A stretch of DNA of 64,000 nucleotides, from assembly GCA_030583905.1 (NCBI GenBank), contig CP129481.1:1054001-1118000 (forward strand), read 5' to 3'. Source of the stretch: Anaerolineales bacterium. Its GTDB lineage: Bacteria > Chloroflexota > Anaerolineae > Anaerolineales > Villigracilaceae. The position numbers and the translations under genes are program-made. Below the pieces are notes generated by a model, which did no database searches, was not told the DNA's origin, and saw only the letters and a list, made by a program, of their open reading frames with translations. Shown here piece after piece: positions 1 through 8,256 of the stretch. How positions within the stretch are numbered: position 1 is the first letter of the stretch; each line of letters opens with the position of its first letter.

Positions 1-56
1 CGCCCGTCATTTATGACTTCCCCTATGTTGCCAAGGTAGTTCTGTCGATCGTCCGA

Positions 57-1076
57 TTACTTCAGGGCTTCGAGCGCCATTTCCATCAGGGCATTGAAGT
101 AATTCGGGTTGTGGATGCCGTGGCTGCCGTCTTCATGGACCAGATTGTAGAAGAAGAGCGCCTGGGCGGGACCTGCATCATAACTGCCGGGAACCGTGGC
201 TCCCTCTGCTGTGATCATGCCTCGCGCAAGCAGGGCTGCTTCGAGTTCTGCATACTTCGCGTCGAACTCGGTCAGGTAGCCGCCAACATCGAAGTTTTCG
301 GCGCCGGCATGGCATGTCTGGCAGGATGCGATCTGAGGCTCAAAGGTATGGACCTGGTTGTCACCCATGTGACAGCCCACGCAGGTGTTCTCCACCATGG
401 TGTAGTGCGCACCGGGTGTGCCTTCCACGCCAAAGTCGCCAAGACCCATGAGCACATCGACCTGGACGCTGTAGTGGGTGTTGAAGCGGGCAGTGGCGGC
501 ATATTTGGTGGCATCGTTCGGATCCACAAATCCCGCCAAATATTTGCGTGCCTGATGGCAGTTGGCGCACAGGTTGCCGGCGCCGCCATCGAAGGTTGCG
601 CCGCTGGTAACCAGGTTCACAGGATCGCTTGTCTCAAGCGCCCAGTCGTCGCCGGTGTAGGTGACGTGGATCTGGTGACAGGTGCGGCAATCTTGATGGG
701 TTGGGGCGGCGTTGCCTGACTCGACCTGACTGAAGTTCAAGCCTGCGGCGATCATCTCGCTGAAGGCGGCGCCATCGTGACAACCGGCGCAGTCCGTGCG
801 TTCACCGGCGTAGGCGAGACCTGCACCGGAACCATGCACGGATGTTTCCCAGTTGGCTTTGTGGCGGGTGATAATGGCTGTGTCGTTGTGACATTCTGTG
901 CATGTCAGATCTGCCATCGAGACTGATTCACCGGCAGGACCGGCAGGACCAGCAGGACCGGCAGGACCAGCAGGACCCTCTGGACCAGCAGGACCGGCAC
1001 ACGCTGTGAACAATACAGCAGCAACAACGAACAAGCCAAGTAAAACTAGCATTCTCTTTGTAGACATTGTTTGCAT
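57..1076 (-). CDS. Multiheme cytochrome c lipoprotein with collagen-like stalk
   Basis: A 339-aa exported c-type cytochrome. The N-terminus is a signal peptide (basic MSTKRM, then a hydrophobic run) ending in a lipobox-like FTAC with Cys26, so it is probably lipid-anchored on the outer face of the membrane. Seven Gly-Pro-X triplets (residues 28-48) follow directly. Six CxxCH haem-binding motifs come next (CTECH, CAGCH, CRTCH, CANCH, CVGCH, CQTCH), with scattered extra His that could be distal ligands. Six haems suggest an electron-transfer or respiratory role; the partner is unknown and no haem-lyase or quinol oxidoreductase gene is adjacent. An AAGGAG lies 3 nt before the ATG at 1076 and 12 nt before the in-frame ATG at 1067, so MSTKRM (1067) may be the true start. 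The 285-base upstream gap holds a possible promoter (TTATCC, 17-nt spacer, TATAAT) and no other gene. Family assignment is firm, physiological role is not. Confidence 0.9.
   Translation of the reverse strand: MQTMSTKRMLVLLGLFVVAAVLFTACAGPAGPEGPAGPAGPAGPAGPAGESVSMADLTCTECHNDTAIITRHKANWETSVHGSGAGLAYAGERTDCAGCHDGAAFSEMIAAGLNFSQVESGNAAPTHQDCRTCHQIHVTYTGDDWALETSDPVNLVTSGATFDGGAGNLCANCHQARKYLAGFVDPNDATKYAATARFNTHYSVQVDVLMGLGDFGVEGTPGAHYTMVENTCVGCHMGDNQVHTFEPQIASCQTCHAGAENFDVGGYLTEFDAKYAELEAALLARGMITAEGATVPGSYDAGPAQALFFYNLVHEDGSHGIHNPNYFNALMEMALEALK
933..995 (-). repeat. Seven tandem Gly-Pro-X codon triplets (collagen-like)
   Basis: A 9-nt repeat unit encodes GPA GPE GPA GPA GPA GPA GPA between the lipidated Cys26 and the first haem motif. 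It probably forms a short stiff spacer or triple helix. Near-identical repeats can change copy number by slippage. Confidence 0.85.
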
Positions 1077-1320
1077 ATTCTCCTTTTTAGTGGTTTCACG
1101 GGGAAATCTTTCGTGGTATCGGCGATTGACACCTCCTACATAAGCGCATTAAGATTCCGTGAGTCTTTAATCTCACTCTCATTATATTTTAAAGCTATTT
1201 ATAGGATAAGAACAAATGTAACAACCCTTATTAGATAAAAGTAACCTGATTACAGAATTATATAGCAAAACAGATGTTTTACATTAAAACGAAAGGGAAT
1301 TCAGGTTCGGAGAGTTTCAT

Positions 1321-1358
1321 AAAAAAATATCCCCTCTCTTTCATCAGAGAGGGGATAT
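1321..1358 (-). terminator. Rho-independent terminator after the FprA-like gene
   Basis: A 13-bp perfect stem (1327-1339 with 1346-1358, loop of six) is followed on the minus strand by seven or more T. It lies four bases past the stop codon of the reductase gene. Confidence 0.9.
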
Positions 1359-1361
1359 TGC

Positions 1362-2672
1362 TTAGGCGATTTCGATGAGACCCATTGCCTGCAGCATTTC
1401 TTCGTTGCTGGCGAACTTGAATTCCTCCAGTCCGCGCTTTTTTGCTTCCTCCGCTTCCGCGATCTCGAGACGTTTGATATCCTCCTTGCCGATGACCGGT
1501 TTTCCGATGTTCCGCATTTTTGCGAAGACCGCCTCAGGGCTTGACTGGGCAGGCTGTTTGGTCTGTAAATACTGCAAGACCGCCTTCGCCGCGTTGACCC
1601 CGTCCTTGCGGGCGTAGCCGACCAGACCTTCGCTTGCCTTGCGCGACCACCCGCCGACGAACACGCCTTCGACGGAGGACTCATACGATAAGCCATCCAC
1701 CGGGAAGCGCGGATTTGGATTCTTAATGAACTCGTTCCATTCCACGGGCAGACCGAACGCATCATCTACTTTATCGCCAATGGCGAAGATGACCGTATCC
1801 ACGTCGAGCAGGCGTTTGCTGCCTGTCCCTTTTGCGCTGGTACGCCCGTCCCTTTCGGTAAGGATGTTGTCTTCAACTTCCAGTTTTGTCAGCACGCCGT
1901 TTTCACCGTACATGGCAGTGGGCGATGCGAGAAAATCGAAATGGAATTTTGCATTCGAGGTCTTGGGATCCGCTTTGGAGAGAGAATCCAGAATCTTATG
2001 CCGACCAATTTCCGGGTCCTGTTGAATCGCGTCGAGGGCTGGTTTTACGCGCTCCATTTCCCGTTCGAATTCGTCAAGGTCCAGATACGTGATCAAGTGC
2101 TTCATCTCATCTCTGGTGAAATTCACCTCGGCAGGTCCGCGCCGTACGACGGCAGTGATCTCCTCCACGTTTTGCGCCAGAATGAGGTGGCGCGCGATAT
2201 CCACCATCACGTTGCCGGCGCCGATGATGGCACAGCGCTTCCCAAAACGGAATTGCCTCTGGCTGAAGGGCGGCAGCTTGTTATAGAAATAGACCACATC
2301 CTTGGCGTGATACACGCCATCGAGATCCTCGCCCGGCAACCCGAGGGATTTGGTTCCCTGCGCTCCCGCCGAAACCAGCACCGCATCGAAACCCATCGCG
2401 CGGATGTCTTCCAGCGTCAGGTCACCGTTCGTGCCGACCAGCACGTTTCCATAATAGTCGATATTGGCAAGCGCAAGCGCCTGCCGGAACTGCTTGCGAA
2501 GCCCCTCCTTCATGGTGTGTTTTTCGGGGTAAATACCATATTCCGCAAGACCGCCGGCTTTTATGTCACGGTTGAAGAGCGCCACGCGCACGCCGCTATT
2601 GGCGAGTTCACGCGCACCGAAAAGCCCCGCCGGTCCCGCGCCGATCACCGCGACAAAATGTTGATTTTCCAC
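1362..2672 (-). CDS. FAD/NADP-dependent reductase, ferredoxin-NADP reductase (FprA/adrenodoxin reductase) type
   Basis: A 436-aa two-dinucleotide-fold flavoprotein. The FAD fold is seen as GAGPAGLFGAREL near residue 11 and the NAD(P) fold as GAGNVMVDIAR near residue 151. The C-terminal ATG-like segment is GVFVGGWSRKASEGLVGYARKDG. GNVMVDIAR resembles the FprA/adrenodoxin-reductase branch, which moves electrons between NADPH and ferredoxin, rather than the iron-sulfur GltD branch; no N-terminal 4Fe-4S cysteines are present. The C-terminal roughly 70 residues are charged and helical and lie outside the core fold. The start is GTG at 2672, with AAGGAGG eight bases upstream. It is monocistronic between its own promoter and terminator. 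The class is secure; the natural electron partner is not known. Confidence 0.85.
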   Translation of the reverse strand: MENQHFVAVIGAGPAGLFGARELANSGVRVALFNRDIKAGGLAEYGIYPEKHTMKEGLRKQFRQALALANIDYYGNVLVGTNGDLTLEDIRAMGFDAVLVSAGAQGTKSLGLPGEDLDGVYHAKDVVYFYNKLPPFSQRQFRFGKRCAIIGAGNVMVDIARHLILAQNVEEITAVVRRGPAEVNFTRDEMKHLITYLDLDEFEREMERVKPALDAIQQDPEIGRHKILDSLSKADPKTSNAKFHFDFLASPTAMYGENGVLTKLEVEDNILTERDGRTSAKGTGSKRLLDVDTVIFAIGDKVDDAFGLPVEWNEFIKNPNPRFPVDGLSYESSVEGVFVGGWSRKASEGLVGYARKDGVNAAKAVLQYLQTKQPAQSSPEAVFAKMRNIGKPVIGKEDIKRLEIAEAEEAKKRGLEEFKFASNEEMLQAMGLIEIA

Positions 2673-2708
2673 AGTTCGAGCCTCCTTGAATTAGACAAAA
2701 ACTGTCAC

Positions 2709-2737
2709 ATTATATTTGAAAACCATGCCCCTCGCAA
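2709..2737 (-). promoter_or_regulatory. Sigma-A type promoter of the FprA-like gene
   Basis: TTGCGA (2732-2737), 17-nt spacer, TATAAT (2709-2714) on the minus strand, 37 bases upstream of the GTG start. Confidence 0.7.
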
Positions 2738-2828
2738 GCCAAATATCGCCATACAGACCTTTAAAAACAAATCTGCAATCTGATTATAACTATGCTAAGA
2801 TTAGACATCGTTTTGCACAGGAGGCACC

Positions 2829-3653
2829 ATGACCGACGATCCCAAGGATGATCCCGCCAAGAAAATGCGGAAACTGCTGTCGAGCAGCGAATCACCGTTG
2901 ACTCGCCTGCCCAAAAAGGGCAGCGATCCTGCTCCCTTTCTCCCGAAGGATGGGGAAAAGAAAGCGGATGCGCCTCCCAAAGCGGATTCTGAACCGTCAC
3001 CGCCTGCTCCTAAAAAGGGTCTCGCCTCAAGCTCCAAGCCGAAGCCTGATTCTGCTCCGAAAAGCCGCGCCTCCATCTTTGGTCCGCGTTTCTGGACGAT
3101 TGCAAGCATCATCTCTCTTACCATCAACGGGATTCTAGCCATTGTGTTGATCGTTTTGCTGCTCATGGTCAACCGCATGGGAATGGACATTTCCAGACTG
3201 CAGAGTCTCGGCAACGACCTGATGGAACTGCCGGGCGGGTTGTACGAAAATTTCGAAAAAATGGACCGCGCCAGCATCCAGACGAACGTCGATGTGGAGA
3301 CGGAGATCCCGGTGAAATTCGATCTGCAGCTCAATCAAGAGACCAACGTCGTCCTCAGCCAGGATGTGACCATCACCAATGCCCGCGTCACCGTCAACAC
3401 CGGCGGGTTGAACATTGCACAGGCGAATACCACCATCGTCCTGCCGCAGGGAACGACGCTTCCCGTATTCCTAAGCCTGACCGTTCCAGTGGATACGCGA
3501 GTGCCCGTCATATTGAATGTTCCGGTGAACATTCCGCTTTCCCAGACCCAATTGAACGAGCCGTTTGTCGGTTTGCAACAGGTCATCCAGCCGTTGTATT
3601 GTGCGCTGAAACCTGATGCGGTGAACCTGGACGGCGTGCCGATCTGCCCGTAG
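2829..3653 (+). CDS. Single-pass membrane protein with Pro/Lys-rich N-terminal tail, unknown function
   Basis: 274 aa, not recognised. Residues 1-80 are low-complexity Lys/Pro/Ser/Ala and presumably disordered. One strong membrane helix (about residues 84-114, IASIISLTINGILAIVLIVL) follows. The remainder is a beta-rich segment of alternating short hydrophobic strands (VVLSQDVTITNARVTVNTGG and similar), ending with two Cys (CALKP, ICP). Positive residues before the helix favour a cytoplasmic tail and an exported beta domain. The ATG has an AGGAGG five bases upstream. It is followed 30 bases later by the M16 peptidase pair, so it may be co-transcribed. No domain can be named. Confidence 0.75.
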   Translation: MTDDPKDDPAKKMRKLLSSSESPLTRLPKKGSDPAPFLPKDGEKKADAPPKADSEPSPPAPKKGLASSSKPKPDSAPKSRASIFGPRFWTIASIISLTINGILAIVLIVLLLMVNRMGMDISRLQSLGNDLMELPGGLYENFEKMDRASIQTNVDVETEIPVKFDLQLNQETNVVLSQDVTITNARVTVNTGGLNIAQANTTIVLPQGTTLPVFLSLTVPVDTRVPVILNVPVNIPLSQTQLNEPFVGLQQVIQPLYCALKPDAVNLDGVPICP

Positions 3654-3683
3654 ACTTTTATCGCTGATGAATTTTGGAGGTAC

Positions 3684-4949
3684 ATGAAGAGCAATATCAC
3701 GGAAGTCACTCTCAAGAACGGCATGAAGGTCATGCTCAAAGAGATTCACACCGCGCCCATCATCTCCTCGTGGCTATGGTATCGCGTCGGTTCGCGTGAC
3801 GAGCCGACGGGCAAGACCGGCATCTCCCATTGGACCGAGCACATGATGTTCAAGGGGACGAAAAAATTCCCCGCCAACACGCTGGACAAATCCATCTCGC
3901 GTGACGGCGGACAATGGAACGCATCCACTTCCCGTGATTCCACCCGCTATTACGAGACCATGCCCGCCGACAAGATTGACCTCGCCCTGCGCATCGAAGC
4001 GGACCGTATGCGGAACAGTATCTTTAATGAAAAGGAAGTCGCCTCCGAACGAACGGTCATCATCTCCGAACGGGAAGGCAGCGAGAATGAGCCGTCTTTT
4101 CTTCTAAGCGAGGCGGTCCAACACACAGCGTTCCGCGTGCATCCCTATCATCACGAGATCATCGGCGACATGGCGGACTTGCGTTCCATTACTCGCGATG
4201 ACCTGTATTCCCATTACCGAACGTATTATGTGCCGAACAACGCCGTCCTCGCTCTGGCAGGTGACTTTGACTCGAAGACCATGCTGAAACGCGTCAGGGA
4301 TTTGTTCGAGCGCATCCCGCGCGGACCTGTCCCGCCGCGTCTCGCCCGCCCTGAACCGGAGCAAAAAGGGGAGATCCGCCTCACGGTGGAGGGACCCGGT
4401 GAAACAACCTTCACCCAGGTCGCCTATCATTGCCCGAACGCCACGCACCCGGATTATTTTCCGATTCAAGTAATGGAAAGCCTGCTTAATGGCGCTAGTG
4501 GACTTTCCTATAAGACCGCACGTCTCTACCGCGCCCTCGTGGATAAAGAATATGCAGTCGATGTCTCCGGCTGGTCGGAGTCAACCATCGACCCATACCT
4601 GTATCGCGTCACCATTACCCATCGTCCCGATGGAAAAAAGGTGGCAGCGTCCATTTCCGTGTTGGATGATGAATTTAAACGTTTGCAGGACAGCCCGGTC
4701 TCTGAAGACGAAATCCGGCGCGCCGTGAAACAGGCGCGTGCCGTCTTCGCATACGGCAGCGAGAACATCACCCATCAAGCATTCTGGATGGGCTACACCT
4801 CCATGTTCTCCGATTACCGCTGGTACACGACCTATTTGAACAAACTCGCCAAAGTCACACCGCAGGATATTCAGCGTGTGGCACAGACGTATTTCCACCC
4901 GGGCAACCGCGTGATCGGAACCTACATCCCGAAAGGCAGGGGGGCGTAA
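3684..4949 (+). CDS. M16 family zinc metallopeptidase, catalytic subunit
   Basis: 421 aa, the usual length of a single-lobe M16B peptidase. The inverted zinc motif HWTEH (His49, Glu52, His53) is intact and Glu129, the expected third ligand, lies 76 residues downstream. Further M16 landmarks are DKSISRDGGQWNASTSRDST (substrate-binding strand) and an Arg/Tyr pair in the C-terminal half (LYRALVDKEYAV). Bacterial M16B enzymes act as dimers that degrade peptides or process exported proteins. No signal peptide is visible, so it is probably cytoplasmic. The start has GGAGG four bases upstream. It overlaps the next gene by one base (TAATG), and that gene is the partner subunit, as in known two-chain M16B enzymes. 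Confidence 0.92.
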   Translation: MKSNITEVTLKNGMKVMLKEIHTAPIISSWLWYRVGSRDEPTGKTGISHWTEHMMFKGTKKFPANTLDKSISRDGGQWNASTSRDSTRYYETMPADKIDLALRIEADRMRNSIFNEKEVASERTVIISEREGSENEPSFLLSEAVQHTAFRVHPYHHEIIGDMADLRSITRDDLYSHYRTYYVPNNAVLALAGDFDSKTMLKRVRDLFERIPRGPVPPRLARPEPEQKGEIRLTVEGPGETTFTQVAYHCPNATHPDYFPIQVMESLLNGASGLSYKTARLYRALVDKEYAVDVSGWSESTIDPYLYRVTITHRPDGKKVAASISVLDDEFKRLQDSPVSEDEIRRAVKQARAVFAYGSENITHQAFWMGYTSMFSDYRWYTTYLNKLAKVTPQDIQRVAQTYFHPGNRVIGTYIPKGRGA

Positions 4950-6229
4950 TGCCGAAATTAAAACAGATACCTTCATCCCTTCCCAACCCGAAGGATATTC
5001 ACCGTGTGACGCTTTCAAATGGCATCACGGTTCTTGCGCGCGCGAACTTCAACAGCCCGTCCATTTCCATGGGCGGATATCTTCCCGCTGGTGCGCTCTT
5101 TGAAAGCGATGAAAAACTGGGTCTTGCGGATTTCGTCGCATCCTCGCTCATGCGCGGCACACAAACCCGCACTTTCGACCAGATCTACAATGAGCTCGAA
5201 TCAGCCGGCGCGAGCATGGGGTTTGACAGCGGCGTGCATAACGTCAGCTTTGGCGGTCGCGCGCTTGCTGAAGACCTTCCGCTTCTGCTGAAACTGCTCG
5301 CCGAATCGCTGCAATCGCCTACATTCCCCAGCGATGAGGTCGAGCGTTTGCGCGCACAGCTTCTCACCGGGCTTGCCCTCCGCGCACAGGACACGTCCGA
5401 TATGGCGGATCTGATCTTCGAGCAAATGCTGTTCGACGGTCATCCCTACAGCAGACCCACCGACGGTTTTGTCGAGACGGTTCAATCCATTACCCGCAAA
5501 GAGATGAAAGAATTTCATCGCCGCTATTATGGACCTCGCGACTTGGTCATTGCCATCGTTGGTGGCATTCACCCGAAGAAAGCGGTCGAGGAGGTGGAAA
5601 AGTTCCTTGGCGGCTGGCAGGTTCCGGGTCAGGAGGATGCGCCGCCTCTTCCTCCGCTCAAACCTGTTCGCCGGACGATGAAACGTCACCACACGATCAG
5701 CGGTAAATCCCAATCCGATCTTGTGGTTGGCATGGCGGGACCCAGCCGCAGGGATCCCGATTACATGGCGGCGTCTTTGGCGAATTCGGTGCTTGGGCGC
5801 TTCGGCATGATGGGGCGCATCGGGGATGTGGTGCGCGAGAGATCGGGCTTGGCATACTACGCCTATTCGAGTTTGAGCGCGGGGATCGGACCCGGCAGTT
5901 GGGAAGTGAACGCCGGGGTAAACCCATCCAATTTGAAGAAGGCGTTGGGATTGATCGAAAAGGAATTGCAGCGCTTTGTAAAGAACGGCGTGACAAAGGA
6001 TGAACTTGCCGATAATCAGGCGCATTACATTGGGCGCCTGCCGCTTTCACTGGAGACGAATGGCGGCGTTGTGCGAGCCTTGATAAATATCCATCGTTAT
6101 GACCTGGGTTTGGACCATTACCTGCGCTATGAAGGCTTGGTGCGCAAAGTGACCCGCGCGGATATTCTGGCTGCGGCGCGAAAATATATTGACCCAGACC
6201 GTCTCGTGATCGCGACGGCGGGACCGTGA
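4949..6229 (+). CDS. M16 family peptidase-like protein, non-catalytic subunit
   Basis: 426 aa, paralogous to the preceding gene. The position of HxxEH is occupied by LADFVASSLMRGT, so no zinc can be bound. It keeps the substrate-binding Arg/Tyr pair of the family (VVRERSGLAYYAYSS) and a glycine-rich FGGRALAEDL segment. This is the normal composition of the regulatory chain of a heterodimeric M16B peptidase. Its ATG overlaps the stop codon of the catalytic gene, which would give equal translation of both. It is not decay: the frame is full length and well conserved outside the motif. Confidence 0.9.
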   Translation: MPKLKQIPSSLPNPKDIHRVTLSNGITVLARANFNSPSISMGGYLPAGALFESDEKLGLADFVASSLMRGTQTRTFDQIYNELESAGASMGFDSGVHNVSFGGRALAEDLPLLLKLLAESLQSPTFPSDEVERLRAQLLTGLALRAQDTSDMADLIFEQMLFDGHPYSRPTDGFVETVQSITRKEMKEFHRRYYGPRDLVIAIVGGIHPKKAVEEVEKFLGGWQVPGQEDAPPLPPLKPVRRTMKRHHTISGKSQSDLVVGMAGPSRRDPDYMAASLANSVLGRFGMMGRIGDVVRERSGLAYYAYSSLSAGIGPGSWEVNAGVNPSNLKKALGLIEKELQRFVKNGVTKDELADNQAHYIGRLPLSLETNGGVVRALINIHRYDLGLDHYLRYEGLVRKVTRADILAAARKYIDPDRLVIATAGP

Positions 6230-6238
6230 TCTGGAAAT

Positions 6239-6607
6239 ATGATCCTGCGAACCGGCGTTGATCTGATAGATATCGCGCGCATTCACGATGCCATCGAGCG
6301 TCATGGAGAACGTTTTCTGGCGCGTGTTTTCACCCAGGCGGAACGGCGCGAATGTGGCGGGCGTGTCGCTTCGCTGGCGGGGCGGTTTGCCGCCAAGGAA
6401 GCGGTTGCCAAGGCATTGGGATGCGGCATTGGCGATGTCCGGTGGCTGGATATCGAGATCCGCTCGGATGAGAACAAAGCGCCATATCTTGTTTTACATG
6501 AAGAGGGGGAACGGCTGGCGGAAGAGCTGGGGCTGACGACCTGGTCACTCAGTTTGAGCCATACAGAAAATCAGGCAATTGCGTTTGTTGTGGCGGTTGG
6601 GGAATAA
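6239..6607 (+). CDS. acpS: Holo-[acyl-carrier-protein] synthase
   Basis: 122 aa, typical AcpS length. It transfers the 4'-phosphopantetheine arm of CoA to a serine of acyl carrier protein, activating fatty-acid synthesis in the cytoplasm. Diagnostic residues are visible: the N-terminal GVDLIDIARI (Asp8 binds Mg2+) and RFAAKEAVAKALG (Glu54), and the C-terminal SLSHTENQAIAFVV. It starts nine bases after the M16 pair and probably shares their transcript. Confidence 0.95.
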   Translation: MILRTGVDLIDIARIHDAIERHGERFLARVFTQAERRECGGRVASLAGRFAAKEAVAKALGCGIGDVRWLDIEIRSDENKAPYLVLHEEGERLAEELGLTTWSLSLSHTENQAIAFVVAVGE

Positions 6608-6611
6608 AACA

Positions 6612-6639
6612 CCTCCCGCATTGCCAGTTATGCGGGAGG
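6612..6639 (-). terminator. Terminator hairpin of the SOS-type ATPase operon
   Basis: A 10-bp stem (CCTCCCGCAT with ATGCGGGAGG, eight-base loop) is followed on the minus strand by GTGTTTTATT. A second weaker stem (AGATATAG with CTATATCT, about 6650-6680) lies just past the stop codon of the 80-aa gene. It could also end the acpS transcript, but there is no T run on that side. Confidence 0.6.
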
Positions 6640-6679
6640 CTCGAAAAGGAGATATAGCCTATGGCGAAGGGACTATATC

Positions 6680-6922
6680 TTATTTCTGCTTTTGGTCTTC
6701 GACGCCGATCCAGAAATGACCGGGCATCACGGGGCGATAAGGTCGAATGATAAGTTTGCCCAATTCAAGTTGCTTTTGATTCGATTCCAACATGCTGGGA
6801 TGGACCAGGCAAATATCGGGGATACGCCCGAATTTTTTGCTGTAATACTCCATTGCTTTCTGAATTTTAACGCTCAATGTTGTGCGCGGGTCATTGTCAA
6901 ACCATAATAATCCGGTGTGCAT
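6680..6922 (-). CDS. Small protein of unknown function, second gene of LexA-box operon
   Basis: 80 aa, not recognised. It is soluble, with no signal or membrane segment. Visible blocks are an N-terminal FDNDPRTTLSVKIQKAMEYY helix, a central RIPDICLVHPSML, and a C-terminal IRPYRPVMPGHFWIGV, the last strongly aromatic. The compact mixed alpha/beta pattern suggests one small folded domain. AAAGG lies eight bases before the ATG. It begins 18 bases after the stop of the P-loop ATPase gene and ends at a terminator, so the two form a two-gene operon and probably act together. Function unknown. Confidence 0.75.
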   Translation of the reverse strand: MHTGLLWFDNDPRTTLSVKIQKAMEYYSKKFGRIPDICLVHPSMLESNQKQLELGKLIIRPYRPVMPGHFWIGVEDQKQK

Positions 6923-6940
6923 CGTATCTGCCTTTCTCCG

Positions 6941-7741
6941 TCAGTCGATGGCTGGGAGCCAGAAATTGAGCAGTTTTTCATTTTCGCGCAGGGCGAATTG
7001 CGTTCCAGCGACTAGATGATCCAACGTGTGGTCGCGGTTTCCGGTTAGCAAATAGGCGTTGTTTTGGTCTTCTACATATCCGAATAGACGTGTGCGGAAG
7101 AAGCTGAGCCAGTCCATGAGTTCTTTCGCGTTGCCCGCATTCAATGTGACGAAGCACCACACGCGGCGGCTGGTTCCGCGCAGGAGCAGCCAGCGCAGGT
7201 TTTGTTGCGCCTGTTCGCTTAATTTGACAATGTCTTCAAGACGATCGACAAATAGAAGGATCGCGCTCTCTTCGCCTTTGTTCTTGTGTGCCCAATCAAC
7301 AAGGGACTGTAAGAGTTCTCCGGCATTGTCGTCCTCTGTTGAGTAGATGCCTGCATTGTTCTGGTTGTCATGGAATGATTCCCATTCGTCAGGCTTGGAT
7401 GTGACAATGGCGTATTGCACACGCGATACCGGGTGGAGCAGGTCCGCGGCGCTGGCGACGGTTTGCAGCAGGGATGTTTTGCCGCTGCTTTCGTCCCCGC
7501 TGATGAGGATGGGACCGGGAACAGGATCGTAGAGATTGAGAAGCACCGGCAATCCATCATCCGCCTGACCGAGGTAAAGCGCCTCGTTCGGAAGCGGAGC
7601 GATGTCAGCGAGGACGGATTTCAGGGTCGGCAGATCATCTGTCCCTTTGGGGGAGGCGGATGGAGCAAGACGAGCCGAATCTTCCTGAATGATCTCTGTC
7701 AGGGCTTCCATCATGAGTGAGAATTGGTTGCGTTTATCCAT
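6941..7741 (-). CDS. P-loop ATPase (FtsK/HerA-like), first gene of LexA-box operon
   Basis: 266 aa. Walker A is ISGDESSGKTSLL near residue 80, and a Walker B-like strand ILLFVDRLED near residue 170 has Asp as its acidic residue. The layout, with a short LYLGQADDGLPVLLNL strand before the P-loop, resembles the FtsK/SpoIIIE-type ATPase core (DNA or protein pumping) in miniature. No membrane segment and no DNA-binding gamma domain are seen, and a conserved arginine finger cannot be placed. The ATG at 7741 directly abuts the LexA box and has no Shine-Dalgarno, so the mRNA would be almost leaderless; ATG codons at residues 10 and 11 are weaker alternatives. It is co-transcribed with the 80-aa gene. 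The ATPase class is likely, the substrate unknown. Confidence 0.8.
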   Translation of the reverse strand: MDKRNQFSLMMEALTEIIQEDSARLAPSASPKGTDDLPTLKSVLADIAPLPNEALYLGQADDGLPVLLNLYDPVPGPILISGDESSGKTSLLQTVASAADLLHPVSRVQYAIVTSKPDEWESFHDNQNNAGIYSTEDDNAGELLQSLVDWAHKNKGEESAILLFVDRLEDIVKLSEQAQQNLRWLLLRGTSRRVWCFVTLNAGNAKELMDWLSFFRTRLFGYVEDQNNAYLLTGNRDHTLDHLVAGTQFALRENEKLLNFWLPAID

Positions 7742-7742
7742 A

Positions 7743-7788
7743 TTAGAACAACTGTTCTAATAATAACCGCTCCTCCCCCCGATGTCAA
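7743..7788 (-). promoter_or_regulatory. Promoter with LexA (SOS) box over the start site
   Basis: On the minus strand: TTGACA (7783-7788), 17-nt spacer, TATTAT (7760-7765), then an 18-bp palindrome at 7743-7760 (TTAGAACAACTGTTCTAA). The palindrome contains GAAC-AACT-GTTC at 7746-7757, the GAAC-N4-GTTC consensus of Gram-positive-type LexA. The box covers the predicted +1, a classic repression position. The same box type lies in the lexA promoter of this window, which supports the reading. Confidence 0.85.
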
Positions 7789-7836
7789 GGGGGAGTTTTG
7801 TTTCCTTCATCAAATCCATCAATGTATGAAATTGTC

Positions 7837-7864
7837 TTGACGCTGTGGGTTGTTTTGGTATAAT
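7837..7864 (+). promoter_or_regulatory. Promoter of the tRNA-tuf operon
   Basis: TTGACG (7837-7842), 16-nt spacer, TATAAT (7859-7864), preceded by TGG (extended -10). It lies 18 bases before the first tRNA. Confidence 0.8.
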
Positions 7865-7882
7865 CGCTCTGCTTAATCCGTT

Positions 7883-7955
7883 GCCGACGTAGCTCAATCG
7901 GCAGAGCACCCGCCTTGTAAGCGGGCGGTTACGAGTTCGATTCTCGTCGTCGGCT
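7883..7955 (+). tRNA. tRNA-Thr (anticodon TGT)
   Basis: A 73-nt cloverleaf with acceptor arms GCCGACG/CGTCGGC, anticodon stem CCGCC-TTGTAAG-CGGGCG giving TGT (reads ACA), T-loop TTCGATT. No CCA is encoded. Confidence 0.95.
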
Positions 7956-8003
7956 CAAGACCACCGATTGAAGAAAAGTTGGCGGTCGGCAGCATTACAT
8001 CAT

Positions 8004-8086
8004 GGGCAGTTACCCAAGTGGCCAAAGGGGACTGACTGTAAATCAGTTGTCAGAAGACTTCGGAGGTTCGAATCCTTCACTGCCCA
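8004..8086 (+). tRNA. tRNA-Tyr (anticodon GTA)
   Basis: An 83-nt class II tRNA with a long variable arm. Acceptor arms are GGGCAGT/ACTGCCC, and the anticodon loop ACTGTAAAT gives GTA. No CCA is encoded. A GTGCCAGCA/TGCTGGCAC hairpin (8091-8112) follows without a T run and is probably a processing structure. Confidence 0.95.
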
Positions 8087-8137
8087 CCTTGTGCCAGCAT
8101 GTTTGCTGGCACTCCCGTCAGGGAAACAGCACGTTAA

Positions 8138-8210
8138 GCCCTCATAGCTCAGTTGGCAGAGCACACCCTTGGTAAGGGTGAGGTCACGAGTTCAAATCTC
8201 GTTGAGGGCT
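8138..8210 (+). tRNA. tRNA-Thr (anticodon GGT)
   Basis: A 73-nt cloverleaf with acceptor arms GCCCTCA/TGAGGGC, anticodon loop CTTGGTAAG giving GGT (reads ACC/ACT). It lies 46 bases before tuf, as in many bacterial tRNA-tufB operons. Confidence 0.95.
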
Positions 8211-8256
8211 CAGTTGCTGAAAAGCATTCTTGTATACAAAATAAGGAGATCGGAAA

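Noticed and set aside
1077..1180. Riboswitch (for example c-di-GMP) in the cytochrome leader
   Set aside because: The long leader has small stems but none of the conserved blocks of the known classes.
1941..2783. A 280-aa frame antisense to the FprA-like gene
   Set aside because: Covers the promoter and leader of the real gene and shows no domain character.
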